Shown: positions 1 to 8,449, counted from the first letter of the stretch. The stretch: 20,005 nucleotides of DNA from CAYFMS01 sp964491425 (GCA_964491425.1 CAZBFR010000009.1:1-20005); one strand, 5' to 3'. Notes: generated by a model not told the origin, from the letters alone. A program made the numbers and translations.

Positions 1-934
1 CGATCTCGGTATGTACCCGTACCGGGTGGTGATTGAGGAAAGCGGTAAGCACCTCCGCCTTGCGATTCCTTGGAACGAGCGACCAGAGATCCTGATCGCG
101 TCCGAGCGTCGCCTCGCGGACATACCGCTCAATCCCAATCTCCCCGATCACCATTTCCATAAGCGCGTTGAGCACCGCCGAACGACGACGCGTCGCGAGC
201 GAAAGGTACGAGTCGATGTACCTCTGTCGGCGGGCATTAAGAAACCCGCGGATCAACGCGACATCGTTGACGAGAAGAGACTCGTTGTCAATCCCGCGCA
301 GTCCGAGATGGATCAAACGGCGCGCTTCGTCGAAGCCGAAATCGTCGTAGCCAAGGGCGTGACTATCGAGTACCAAGTACAACGAGTCCGCGATCGACTG
401 AATCGTTCCGAGCGGACCCTTCTCGGCCATGATCTCGATCACTTCCTCGACGTTCAGGCCGAAAGCCTCGAGTACCGCGCGAATTTCGGCATCTTCGCGC
501 ACCAACTTGTACCCAACCTGTTCGTGACCGCCCGTGTAGGGAGCGATCAGGTGCTCGCCACGGTGCGAGAACCAGGCATGGCCAATGTCGTGGAGGAGTA
601 GTGCCGCCACGAGAAGCTGACACTGCTTGAACGAGAGTTCGAACTGCTGTGCGATCGCGAGTCCCTGGCCGGCGGCAGCGATCGAATGCTCGGCTCTCGT
701 GTGATCCATGGTCCTCCGACCATCACTCGCAACCGTGATCCGACACGTTCGTACATCTCGCAACCTCTGAAACGGACGCGTTGCCTGCAGACTCTCGGAC
801 AACGCCTCGAGCTTTTCGCTCTCCTTGAAATTCCGATTACCGCTCAACGAAGGTCCAACAAAGCGCTGAGCCCATTCGGTAACCGATGTAACCGACAATG
901 AAGCGGTAGCCTTAACGGCCGAAGCGGTCTTCAA
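1..934 (-). CDS. HD-domain phosphohydrolase (dGTPase/SAMHD1-like), 3' end outside window
   Basis: The reading frame is open from a TTG at 934 to the window edge (311 codons seen, C-terminus missing). The TTG is chosen because AGGAGG lies at 942-947, seven bases upstream. Residues 77-126 carry the HD signature: HTRAEHS (His78, His83), then LLLHDIGHAWFSHRGE with His115-Asp116, and Asp183 in a later helix as a possible fourth metal ligand. The HDIGH-x-x-F-x-H-x-GE pattern and the preceding R-L-R-D-x-R segment fit the dGTPase/SAMHD1-like branch, whose members hydrolyse nucleotide phosphates in the cytoplasm using a metal centre; the actual substrate cannot be read from sequence. The gene lies 49 bases downstream of uppP in the same direction but has its own promoter-like sequence. 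By eye it is richer in GC and in CTG/TTG Leu codons than uppP or the sec genes, so acquisition is possible. HD family: confident; substrate: not. Confidence 0.85.
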   Translation of the reverse strand, partial: MKTASAVKATASLSVTSVTEWAQRFVGPSLSGNRNFKESEKLEALSESLQATRPFQRLRDVRTCRITVASDGRRTMDHTRAEHSIAAAGQGLAIAQQFELSFKQCQLLVAALLLHDIGHAWFSHRGEHLIAPYTGGHEQVGYKLVREDAEIRAVLEAFGLNVEEVIEIMAEKGPLGTIQSIADSLYLVLDSHALGYDDFGFDEARRLIHLGLRGIDNESLLVNDVALIRGFLNARRQRYIDSYLSLATRRRSAVLNALMEMVIGEIGIERYVREATLGRDQDLWSLVPRNRKAEVLTAFLNHHPVRVHTEI

Positions 935-955
935 AATAGCACCTCCTAATACTAA

Positions 956-983
956 ACACTATCAAAAATCTCTACTGAGACAA
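956..983 (-). promoter_or_regulatory. Candidate promoter of the HD-domain gene
   Basis: TTGTCT (978-983), 16-base spacer, TAGTGT (956-961) with a TGA just upstream (extended -10). It lies between the uppP stop and the AGGAGG/TTG start. The same stretch contains a weak TCTC-AGTA-GAGA hairpin followed by five T, which might end uppP transcription; four base pairs is too little to call a terminator. Confidence 0.35.
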
Positions 984-1757
984 TTAAATTATAAACAGGA
1001 GGATAATAACAGCTAATATTACACGATAAAGTGTGAACCAACCGAGTGAAATACGGGAAATAACCTGGAGTAGGAAGGAGGCGGAAAGAAATCCAGCGAT
1101 CGCGGCAGAAAGAATTCCAAGACCGACGATTGTAAACGATTCGTCGCCGTTAAAATCGGCAAGGGTCATTATTCCGGCGCCAAAAATAACGGGGATCGCG
1201 AGGAGGAATGAAAAACGAGCAACGGAGGAGCGGTCCATTCCAAGAAATAATCCAGCCGTCATTGTTACGCCGGATCGAGATACGCCCGGAATAATCGCAA
1301 TCATTTGAGCGACGCCGATAAGGAGCGCGTGAGGCCAAGAAACTTCTGGGAGCGCCGTTCGCTTACGCGAGGCTTGTTTTCGGAAATAATCGGCAACAAA
1401 AAGAAGAACGCCGAAGACAATTAAATTCACGGCAACAACGATCGGTGAGCGAACCGCTTCGAGAAATCGATCGCCGATTAAGAGGCCAAAAATCACGGCC
1501 GGAATTGTCGCGAGAAGGGCTTTTAGCGCAAAGTCGAGATTGTAGCGCATGCGAACGAGAATCTCCCCTAGTTCCGCGCGCATAACAAGGCAAATCGCGA
1601 GAAGTGTTCCGAAATGAACCGCAACGTCAAAACCGATCGACTGCGCCGTCCACCCGAAGAGTTTCGGGAAAAGGATAAGATGACCCGAGCTAGAGATCGG
1701 AAGAAATTCGGAAACGCCCTGAATCGCGCCGAGAACAACGGCTTGGAGCGGTGTCAT
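984..1757 (-). CDS. uppP: Undecaprenyl-diphosphatase UppP (BacA)
   Basis: Complete 257-residue integral membrane enzyme of the BacA/UppP family. It dephosphorylates undecaprenyl diphosphate to the monophosphate, recycling the lipid carrier for peptidoglycan and other surface polymers. The two family motifs are intact: Q13-GVS-E17-FLPISSSGH26 near the N-terminus and PGVSRSGVT around residue 158, which form the active site facing the outside of the membrane. Several hydrophobic helices follow, and the length is normal for the family. The start ATG at 1757 gives the canonical N-terminus MTPLQAVVLGAIQG. Only seven bases separate the start from the assembly gap, so promoter and upstream neighbour cannot be seen. 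UppP homologues are linked to bacitracin tolerance, but here the role is most simply carrier recycling together with MurB elsewhere in the window. Confidence 0.97.
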   Translation of the reverse strand: MTPLQAVVLGAIQGVSEFLPISSSGHLILFPKLFGWTAQSIGFDVAVHFGTLLAICLVMRAELGEILVRMRYNLDFALKALLATIPAVIFGLLIGDRFLEAVRSPIVVAVNLIVFGVLLFVADYFRKQASRKRTALPEVSWPHALLIGVAQMIAIIPGVSRSGVTMTAGLFLGMDRSSVARFSFLLAIPVIFGAGIMTLADFNGDESFTIVGLGILSAAIAGFLSASFLLQVISRISLGWFTLYRVILAVIILLFII

Positions 1758-1764
1758 AGCGTAA

Positions 1765-1864
1765 NNNNNNNNNNNNNNNNNNNNNNNNNNNNNNNNNNNN
1801 NNNNNNNNNNNNNNNNNNNNNNNNNNNNNNNNNNNNNNNNNNNNNNNNNNNNNNNNNNNNNNNN
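1765..1864. other. Assembly gap (100 N)
   Basis: Exactly 100 N, the conventional placeholder for a scaffold gap of unknown length. It removes the C-terminus of the TraG-like ATPase and everything upstream of uppP. Frames that appear open through it are artefacts. Confidence 0.98.
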
Positions 1865-3565
1865 AACCGCAGGCTCTACCTTAAGCATTTCAAGCGCACG
1901 CGGAGCTTCGACGATTGGCGTCACTTTGTTTGGAATAATTGGTGTTTCGACGGGTGCCGGTGTCGGCTTAAGCGCCTCTAGCGAAACCGTCTCCTTCGGC
2001 TCCTCTTTTACAACAAGTTCGCCGTCTTTTACCTTTGGAGGAATCGGTTCAACACGTTTTTCTTTTGCCGGCGCCCCTTTCTTTCGATTTTTTTGATCTT
2101 CGCGTTCTTTTTGGATAATCGGAACGCAGTCTTCGCAATAAATTGGACGAGAACGATCAAGCTCAACCGGGATCTTAAAGCTCTTTCCGCAACGGGTACA
2201 TTCGTATTCGTGCGAGAAGCGCTCCTTCTTCGCGGTCTTTTTCGCTTCCTTCACTTCGGTACGCACCTTATCAAGATCAACCCCTTCGCCAAACCCACTC
2301 CAATCCGCAACGCGTCCCTCAATCTCCTTTCGATTCCCTCCGTACCATTCCCGTGTAAGTTGAATAACTTGTGCCTCGCTTCCCGTTCGTTGCGCGATCG
2401 GAGGAAGCGTTAACGCCGAAAACGGTTGACTCGTAACTCCGTCAATCATTAACTTTAAATAAATCTGATATTTCGGAAGGTTAATCAAATCCTCAGGAGT
2501 AAAGCGCGGGAAAAACTCCGCCTCCATAAATTGTGCGTCCGGACTTCCAACACGGAAGGCAACGATCGATCCAACGTTTCCAAATACCGCGTCACGCACC
2601 TCCTCCGAAAGTTGCATAATGTACTGGTGCGCCATAATCAAGTTTAGGCGATACTTTCGCGCCTCGGACAAAATACTCGCGAAGGATTCAACGGCAAAGT
2701 TTTGGAATTCGTCGACGTACAAGTAAAAATCGAGTCGCTCACTCTCCTTCATATCAACCCGCTCCATCGCCGACATCTGGATCTTCGTAATAAGCATTCC
2801 TCCAAGAAGTCGCGAGGCATCCTCTCCGATTCGTCCCTTCGACAAGTTCACGATAAAAATCTTTTGCTCGTCCATGATCGCCCGAATATTGATCGTCGAT
2901 TTTTCTTGCGCGACAATGTTACGAATAATACTCGCGCTTAAAAACTGTCCAACTTTGTTTTGGATCGGGGCAACCGCTTCCGTCGCAAACTTATCTTGGT
3001 AGGCCTCAAACTCTCGTACCCAAAACTGCTTTACGATCGGATCCTGTACATTATCAACAATCATCTTTCGGTAGTCCTTATCGGAAAGCATTCGGTTAAT
3101 TCCAAGGAGTGTTGTTCCCGGCGTATCAAGAAGCGCCAAAATCGTATTGTTTAAAATATACTCCATTCGCGCCGACCAAACATTCTCCCAAATCTTCTTA
3201 AACACGCCCATCATTCCCGCCGCGACAAGATGTTTAAGCCCGTCGTCGACACTTTCTAAAATATTAAATCCAATCGGGAATTCAAGATCCGACGGATTAA
3301 AATAAATAACGTCCTTCATCCGCCACGAAGGAACATAATCGATCAACTTTTCCGCGGTATCTCCGTGTGGATCGACGTAGCAAACGCCGTTTCCGTGATA
3401 CATATCGGAAAGAACCATGTTTTCAAGAAGGGTCGTCTTTCCCATTCCGGTTTTTCCAATGACATACATGTGACGCCTTCTATCGTCGCGTTTAATTCCG
3501 AATTGTTGCATCGCATTGCGAAAATTCGTTTTCGCAAAGTATGTAATATCATTTTGCTCTTGCAT
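1865..3565 (-). CDS. TraG/VirB4-like P-loop ATPase with zinc ribbon, C-terminus lost in gap
   Basis: 567 residues are visible before the gap. Walker A is GKTGMGKTT (residues 37-45); Walker B is YLYVDEFQ (281-288), followed by conserved segments (ILSEARKYRLNLIMAHQY, VGSIVAFRVG) typical of the TraD/TraG/VirB4 group of hexameric motors that feed protein or DNA into type IV secretion machines. A four-Cys zinc ribbon follows (C456-x2-C459 ... C477-x2-C480), then a Pro/Glu/Lys/Val-rich tail of about 85 residues. There is no membrane segment; the protein upstream in the operon (497 residues, one TM) probably anchors it. The ATG at 3565 lies five bases after that gene's TAG. This motor/partner pair is, from memory, common in CPR genomes, where it is proposed to serve DNA uptake, pili or secretion; the cargo is unknown. 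ATPase class is certain, function inferred. Confidence 0.88.
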
Positions 3566-3570
3566 AGCGA

Positions 3571-5064
3571 CTAGATTGGGAGATTCGGCGGAACGTCTTC
3601 GTTTGAAGGTGACTCAATTTGCATTTTTGGAACAGGTTTTCGCTCGTCAAAGGAAGGATCGAGCGGAACGGGAGGCTTCGGCATTGGAACGACAAGCTTC
3701 TCGGGCGTTCGAACCATCGCCGGCTTATCGTCTTTAGAGAGCGGGATTGTAATTTCCGCTTCCGGAATCGTTGTAAGACCCGCCGGAGCTTCCGACAATT
3801 TCGAAGCGGCCGAAGGATAGGCCGGAACGCGAGCGTCACCCGCCGGGAAGTGGAAGAGCGTCGCGAGTTCCTCCGTATTAAGAACGAATGGGTCGGCTCC
3901 TAAACTAAAGTTACGTTGCTTAAATCCACGAACAATACGTTTTTGTTTCGCAGGCATTTGCCACTCCATCCAGAAATAGTCGTCTTTCGGTGTCGCCGGG
4001 TCAAATAGTCCAAGATAGTTATCGTTAAGGTTCGCAAATTGCGCAAACATTCCCTTTGAAATACTTGCGATCGATCCTTTTCGATATGCGTCATTCGGGG
4101 AAAGATAGACGAAACGAATCTTCGCAAGCCATCCATACTTACTCAACTTACGGGTTACGTCCTTAACCTGATCCTGCTCTTGTGGAGTAAGGCGAAACAT
4201 CGCCCAGTCGTCTTTTTTCGCCTCCTCTCCCCCACCTCCAATCCCAAGCATTCCTCCCGTAATCTGGTTCATCATCTCCGCCGGAGCCCACATTAGGGCA
4301 TCGCCAATGACATTACTCTTCTTATCAACTTTCCCTTTTCCGAGTTTTTCTTCGAGGAACTTAATACCCGGCTTACGCCACGCGTCTTGCTCATCCATCG
4401 GCATGATAATAATTTGGATAGCGTAAATTTCGTTCGGTCTCATTTTACCGAGTTGCTCCAAAATAACGTAAAGCGGGTCCTTAAATCGCAAATCCTTCTC
4501 GCCCTGGTGCTCAAAATCTACGTAGGTTTTAATCGGATGATAGGACGGCTTCTTAAGAACCATTTGACCTCCCCAAGAGTTCATTTCATCATTAGGGAAT
4601 GTTTCCGGCCAATCTTTTGCGTAATCCTCGATTTCAACAATTTGTGCGTCCGGATATTGTGCGTAGAGCGCCGCTTCAAGCATATCCTGATCCTTCTTTT
4701 GTACACGCATCACAAATTGGATCTTTCCTCCGATACTCACAATTTCACACGAAATAAACATGTGGAATTTTCCATCTAGCCACTTCTCTTTCCAAGTAAT
4801 CGACGATTTTGTTCCGATCATTGTCGCGAAGAAGTTCTCCATTCCCTTTGGCGTTTGAACGGACGCCGGCGGAACGGAAATAGAAAGGTAAACGAACTTT
4901 ACCCTCGAAAGATACTGACCCTGCTTGTTATCTATCCAGATTTGGACAAATCCCCAAATAACAACCGCAACAATCGGCACCCACCCAAAATAGAGAAGCG
5001 CCTTCGCCGCGAGCACGTCGGGCGGAGTTACGATAAAAAATTCGAGGATTTCACGTAGTTCCAT
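3571..5064 (-). CDS. Membrane-anchored partner of the TraG-like ATPase, unnamed CPR family
   Basis: 497 residues. A single hydrophobic helix at about 23-44 follows a short N-terminus; the next ~340 residues look globular and soluble, with two segments of similar flavour (RVKFVYLSIS near 54 and KIRFVYLSPN in the second half), suggesting an internal duplication. A run of Gly (GIGGGGEEAKKDD) separates the halves, and the last ~100 residues are Pro-rich and probably disordered. I recall close relatives placed directly before TraG/VirB4-like ATPases in CPR genomes, possibly as DUF8128, but I am unsure of that name. By position it may be the membrane platform of the ATPase encoded five bases downstream. 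An extended -10 (TGATATACT) sits 12 bases before the ATG, so the pair may have its own near-leaderless promoter besides read-through from secDF. Confidence 0.8.
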   Translation of the reverse strand: MELREILEFFIVTPPDVLAAKALLYFGWVPIVAVVIWGFVQIWIDNKQGQYLSRVKFVYLSISVPPASVQTPKGMENFFATMIGTKSSITWKEKWLDGKFHMFISCEIVSIGGKIQFVMRVQKKDQDMLEAALYAQYPDAQIVEIEDYAKDWPETFPNDEMNSWGGQMVLKKPSYHPIKTYVDFEHQGEKDLRFKDPLYVILEQLGKMRPNEIYAIQIIIMPMDEQDAWRKPGIKFLEEKLGKGKVDKKSNVIGDALMWAPAEMMNQITGGMLGIGGGGEEAKKDDWAMFRLTPQEQDQVKDVTRKLSKYGWLAKIRFVYLSPNDAYRKGSIASISKGMFAQFANLNDNYLGLFDPATPKDDYFWMEWQMPAKQKRIVRGFKQRNFSLGADPFVLNTEELATLFHFPAGDARVPAYPSAASKLSEAPAGLTTIPEAEITIPLSKDDKPAMVRTPEKLVVPMPKPPVPLDPSFDERKPVPKMQIESPSNEDVPPNLPI

Positions 5065-5076
5065 AGCAACGTATGA

Positions 5077-5085
5077 AGTATATCA
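5077..5085 (-). promoter_or_regulatory. Extended -10 promoter inside an inverted repeat
   Basis: TGA-TATACT (-10 at 5077-5082) lies 12 bases before the ATG at 5064; no good -35 at 17 bases, as expected for extended -10 promoters. The hexamer is the spacer of a perfect inverted repeat, GTATGA-TATACT-TCATAC, so a dimeric repressor could cover it; alternatively the repeat is a by-product of the AT-rich box. Confidence 0.42.
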
Positions 5086-5109
5086 TACGCGCCAAAGCTG
5101 TATTACCAG

Positions 5110-6015
5110 TTATGCACGGGCTTTTCGCTCTCGGAACTTTTGCCAGAGGACAAGAAGTGGGCTCGCAACGAAAATCGACGAATAGGTTCCCGCGGAAATT
5201 CCGATAATAAGGGTAAGGACGAATGGTTTTGTCGTATCTCCTCCGAAGAATAAGATCGCGAAAAGGACAAGAAGCGTTGTAAACGATGTGTTAAACGAGC
5301 GCGTGAAGCTCTGACGAACGCTTAAGTCGACAATGTCTGTAAACTTCATTCCACGTTGCTCGGCGAGATTTTCGCGGGTTCGGTCGAAAACAACAATTGT
5401 ATCGTTAATCGAATATCCCATGATCGTAAGAAGCGCCGCGATAATTGTTGTATCGATTTGATAATCGAGAACCTGACCAAGGATCGCGAACACGCCGAGC
5501 GGAATAATAACATCGTGAAGACCGGTAAGAACCGTAAGCGCGCCGTAGGTCCAATTCGAGACCGGCTCAGTTACGCGTCTAAACGCGTAGGCAACGTAAA
5601 GAACAATGAGCACCGAAAGAATGATAATCGCACGCCAAGATTTTCGTTGCAACTCCTTTCCGACCGTAGGACCGACCGAATCAAAACGCAACTCCTCAAC
5701 GTCGCCGTAAGCAGCATCGATTGTCGTTACAATTTTTGTATGCTCTTCTTCCGTAAGCGCTCCGGTACGAATAAAAAGTGCCGTCCCTTCTCCAGCCTGT
5801 ACTTTCGTTTCAAATCCGGCCGCTCCTAGCGTCTCGCGAACTTCGGCAACCGTTAGCGCCGTTTCTGTTTCAATATGAAGAAGCGATCCTCCGGTAAAAT
5901 CAATTCCTGGGCGAAGACCCCAAATTCCGATTGAAACAAAGGAGGCAAGAATAAGAAGACCCGAAAAACCAAGCCAGATTTTTGTGTGTTTTACAACTGA
6001 GAATGTCGAGAACAT
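5110..6015 (-). CDS. secF: Protein translocase subunit SecF
   Basis: Complete 301-residue SecF, partner of SecD in the membrane complex that uses the ion gradient to help pull translocated proteins out of the SecYEG channel. Hallmarks seen: TM1 at about 13-33, the P1-head motif GIDFTGGSLL directly after it, a short extracytoplasmic domain ending near residue 125, then five TM helices including the conserved D-T-I-V-V-F-D-R-x-R-E motif. Length is normal for the family. The ATG follows the secD stop as TAA-T-ATG (one base between), so translation is probably coupled and made in fixed ratio with SecD. The basic tail (KFRERKARA) fits a cytoplasmic C-terminus. No oddities beyond the tight junction. 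Confidence 0.97.
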   Translation of the reverse strand: MFSTFSVVKHTKIWLGFSGLLILASFVSIGIWGLRPGIDFTGGSLLHIETETALTVAEVRETLGAAGFETKVQAGEGTALFIRTGALTEEEHTKIVTTIDAAYGDVEELRFDSVGPTVGKELQRKSWRAIIILSVLIVLYVAYAFRRVTEPVSNWTYGALTVLTGLHDVIIPLGVFAILGQVLDYQIDTTIIAALLTIMGYSINDTIVVFDRTRENLAEQRGMKFTDIVDLSVRQSFTRSFNTSFTTLLVLFAILFFGGDTTKPFVLTLIIGISAGTYSSIFVASPLLVLWQKFRERKARA

Positions 6016-6016
6016 A

Positions 6017-8029
6017 TTAGGAGAGTTTACCGTTATACAACCAATTTTTTCGAAGCGGCTTAAAGAGCGTGGCGAACTTAAGGAAGATACGCGTTACAAA
6101 GATCGCCGTAAACATCGAGACAAGAATTCCGATTGCGAGCGTTAAGGCGAATCCCTTAATAAAGCTCGTACTCATAGCAAACAGCGTTCCGGCAGCGATA
6201 AGCGTCGTGATATTTCCATCGCGAATCGCGGTCCAAGCTCGGCGGAACCCTTCGTCAATCGCGGTTGAAAGATCGCGACCGGACTTCAACTCTTCTCGAA
6301 GTCGTTCGAAAATTAATACGTTCGCGTCAACCGCCATACCAAGCGAAAGAACAAATCCAGCGATTCCCGCAAGCGTCATCGTTACGCCGAATAACTTGTA
6401 AATCGCAAGGTTAATCGCCGAGTAAACAGCGAGAGAAAGCATCGCGAGTAGTCCAGCAAATCGGTAGTACGCAATCATGAATACCGCGAGGAACAAGAAC
6501 CCAATCAACGCCGCGTTAATACTCTTATCAAGCGATACTTTTCCGAGCGTTGGTCCGACTTGCTGTTGCGCGACAAGATCGATCGGAACTGGAAGCGCAC
6601 CAGCGTTTAAACGCTGAACGAGAAGCTTTGCCTCGTTAAGATTTCCAAGCCCGACAATCGTCGCCTCTCCGCCGTAAATCGCATCCTGCACAACCGGCGT
6701 CGAAATAGGCTCGCCGTCAAGGAAAATTCCAATGACATTTCCGATATTTTCCGAGGTAATTGTTTCAAAGAGCGCCGCTCCTTCTTGGTTGAAGCTTAGG
6801 ACGACGTATGGTTGACCACCAATTTGTTGATCGAACGCAACGCTTGCGCTTTTTACATGCTCTCCGGAAAGCCCAGTGTTATCCCAACCGTCGAGATCGA
6901 GAATATCGGAAGCTGTTGTCCAAGGCATCTCGATATGTTGAATTTCATAGGTCATGACCGACTCGGCATCCGTTCGGTAGATCAAATGATATCCGTATTC
7001 CGTTTCAACAATGTCGGAAATCGTTCCGGTTCGCATCGAGAAAAGCGCGTCGTTAAACGGCTCAACCGTATCTCCATCCGCCAAAAATCCAAGCGATCCA
7101 CCACTTTCAGCCGTCGCGTCCTCCGAATATTCGCGGGCAAGATCGGCAAAGTTACGCGTAGTGGCCTTTTCTTGAACTTCGGTAATACGCGCAAGCGCCT
7201 CCGCCTTCGTTCGCTCGTTTTCACATCCGCTCGATTCATTGTGGCAAACGATAATGTGTGAAGCCTCAACCTTCGTATTTTGCGCGGAACTCAAGTACTT
7301 AACGATATGCATCGCGCTTTCAGACTCGTAGAGTCCGTCGATAACTCCGACGCGCAACCGATCTGTTCGAATTCGTTTCGCGAGTCCACCAAAAACAGAA
7401 TGATCTTCATCAACAAATCCGACATACCCGCCGGAACGCTTCGTCGTCTCGTCAACCGAATACTCTTCGACAAGCGTCGCGAAATTTTCGGCGTCTTTTG
7501 CGAGCTCAAGTACGCGAAGCGCCTCCGCACGCTCCGTCTCTTGCGCCGCGTCAATTTCCGCCTGTTGCTCCTCGGTCGGATCAATCGTTAAATCTTTCGA
7601 CGGAAGTTTAAATTCCAAAATAGGCGTTTCCCCAATAAGCGAGATCGCGTCGTCAATATTTTGCACTCCGGCAAGCTCAACGATTACGCGATAAGCGCCT
7701 CCGGTACTCGTCGTTTGAACAATTGGCTCCGAAACGCCAAACGCGTTTACCCGTCGCTCGATAACATCGCGAACTCCCTCGAGTGCTTGCGCTCGGTCGC
7801 TATCGGGAATATTCGCCATATCAGCGTCATATTCAAGATGCGCCCCTCCCTGCAAATCGAGTCCAAGAAGAAACCCTTCTTGCGAAAGTCCCGGCCAAAA
7901 TGGCAAAACGGACTTAATCGAATTCCATGGTCCCGGAAACGCGACACTCCCCGCAAACAGGGCAAGGAGAACAACACCGACAACTGAATAAGAAAGACTT
8001 TTTCTCGAGCTAGAGGTGCGCTTGTTCAT
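6017..8029 (-). CDS. secD: SecD with inserted tandem parvulin-type PPIase domains
   Basis: 670 residues; simple SecD proteins of comparable bacteria are nearer 400-500. The frame parts are clearly SecD: TM1 at 12-30, GLDLQGGAHL (56-65), P1-domain strand ILEFKLP (137-143), then TGLSGEHVKSASV, the P1-head AALFETITSENIGN, and a C-terminal block of TM helices with LSLGMAVDANVLIFER. Between residues ~150 and 355 lies extra sequence matching parvulin/PpiC-PrsA domains. Copy 2 (~254-354) looks whole: His258 in SHIIV, NFADLAREYSEDA, GGSLGF, and His348 in YGYHLI. Copy 1 (~165-248) repeats the pattern (NFATLVEEYSVD, SGGYVGF, MHIVKY) but lacks the first strand and its His. The insertion lies in the extracytoplasmic domain, so a foldase at the channel exit is inferred. 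The TTGCGA/TAAAAT promoter precedes the ATG; alternative upstream ATG is out of frame. Confidence 0.95.
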   Translation of the reverse strand: MNKRTSSSRKSLSYSVVGVVLLALFAGSVAFPGPWNSIKSVLPFWPGLSQEGFLLGLDLQGGAHLEYDADMANIPDSDRAQALEGVRDVIERRVNAFGVSEPIVQTTSTGGAYRVIVELAGVQNIDDAISLIGETPILEFKLPSKDLTIDPTEEQQAEIDAAQETERAEALRVLELAKDAENFATLVEEYSVDETTKRSGGYVGFVDEDHSVFGGLAKRIRTDRLRVGVIDGLYESESAMHIVKYLSSAQNTKVEASHIIVCHNESSGCENERTKAEALARITEVQEKATTRNFADLAREYSEDATAESGGSLGFLADGDTVEPFNDALFSMRTGTISDIVETEYGYHLIYRTDAESVMTYEIQHIEMPWTTASDILDLDGWDNTGLSGEHVKSASVAFDQQIGGQPYVVLSFNQEGAALFETITSENIGNVIGIFLDGEPISTPVVQDAIYGGEATIVGLGNLNEAKLLVQRLNAGALPVPIDLVAQQQVGPTLGKVSLDKSINAALIGFLFLAVFMIAYYRFAGLLAMLSLAVYSAINLAIYKLFGVTMTLAGIAGFVLSLGMAVDANVLIFERLREELKSGRDLSTAIDEGFRRAWTAIRDGNITTLIAAGTLFAMSTSFIKGFALTLAIGILVSMFTAIFVTRIFLKFATLFKPLRKNWLYNGKLS

Positions 8030-8049
8030 ACATGTTCAAAAGTGCCTGC

Positions 8050-8078
8050 ATTTTAGGAGATACCTCTATTTCTCGCAA
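8050..8078 (-). promoter_or_regulatory. Sigma70-type promoter of secD
   Basis: TTGCGA (8073-8078), 17-base spacer, TAAAAT (8050-8055), in the 60-base gap upstream of secD. Expected transcription start near 8043, leaving about 13 bases of leader without a recognisable Shine-Dalgarno. Likely drives secD-secF and possibly the two genes after them. Confidence 0.6.
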
Positions 8079-8089
8079 GTCGGCGTGTG

Positions 8090-8440
8090 TTAAAGTCGCT
8101 TGAAAGCAACGCGGAATTGTGGGTACCAAGCCTGATCGTGCTCATCAACAATTTCAACCGTCTCCTCCTTCGCGTACATATTTAGGGCAATATCAGCCAA
8201 TAATTCCTGATCGGCCGCAATATCGACCTTAAGTTCCTCGAGCCGATCGTACTCTTTCGGAGCGCCAGCCTTTACTTCCTGCTCAATCCCCTTCTTCTCC
8301 TCGCGGAGCTTTTTCATCTCTTCGGCGATTTCGGCGTACCGCTCTTTCTGCGTAAGTTCATCTCGGAACATTTTCACAATCTCGGCCTTCTCTTTCTTCT
8401 TTCCCTGTAAATTTTTATAAACCTCTTCTAATTTTTGCAT
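8090..8440 (-). CDS. Small coiled-coil protein of unknown function
   Basis: 116 residues from the ATG at 8440 (MQKLEEVYKNLQGKKKEK). An in-frame ATG seven codons earlier exists at 8461 but would overlap the previous gene and the TATAAT box, so I prefer 8440. Residues ~1-65 are charged Lys/Glu-rich heptads, a strong coiled-coil prediction; the C-terminal part (EIVDEHDQAWYPQFRVAFKRL) is more ordered. No signal peptide, membrane segment or catalytic motif. I do not recognise a named family. A cytoplasmic scaffold or nucleic-acid-associated protein would fit, but that is a guess. It has its own extended -10 (TGCTATAAT) nine bases from the ATG, implying an mRNA starting at or next to the start codon. 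Confidence 0.75.
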   Translation of the reverse strand: MQKLEEVYKNLQGKKKEKAEIVKMFRDELTQKERYAEIAEEMKKLREEKKGIEQEVKAGAPKEYDRLEELKVDIAADQELLADIALNMYAKEETVEIVDEHDQAWYPQFRVAFKRL

Positions 8441-8449
8441 ACGCCGAGG

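Noticed and set aside
11..601. Plus-strand open frame of 196 codons
   Set aside because: Antisense to the HD-domain gene, whose minus-strand translation shows clear motifs.
1614..2096. Open frame across the N gap on the plus strand
   Set aside because: Built through unknown bases and antisense to uppP and the TraG-like gene.
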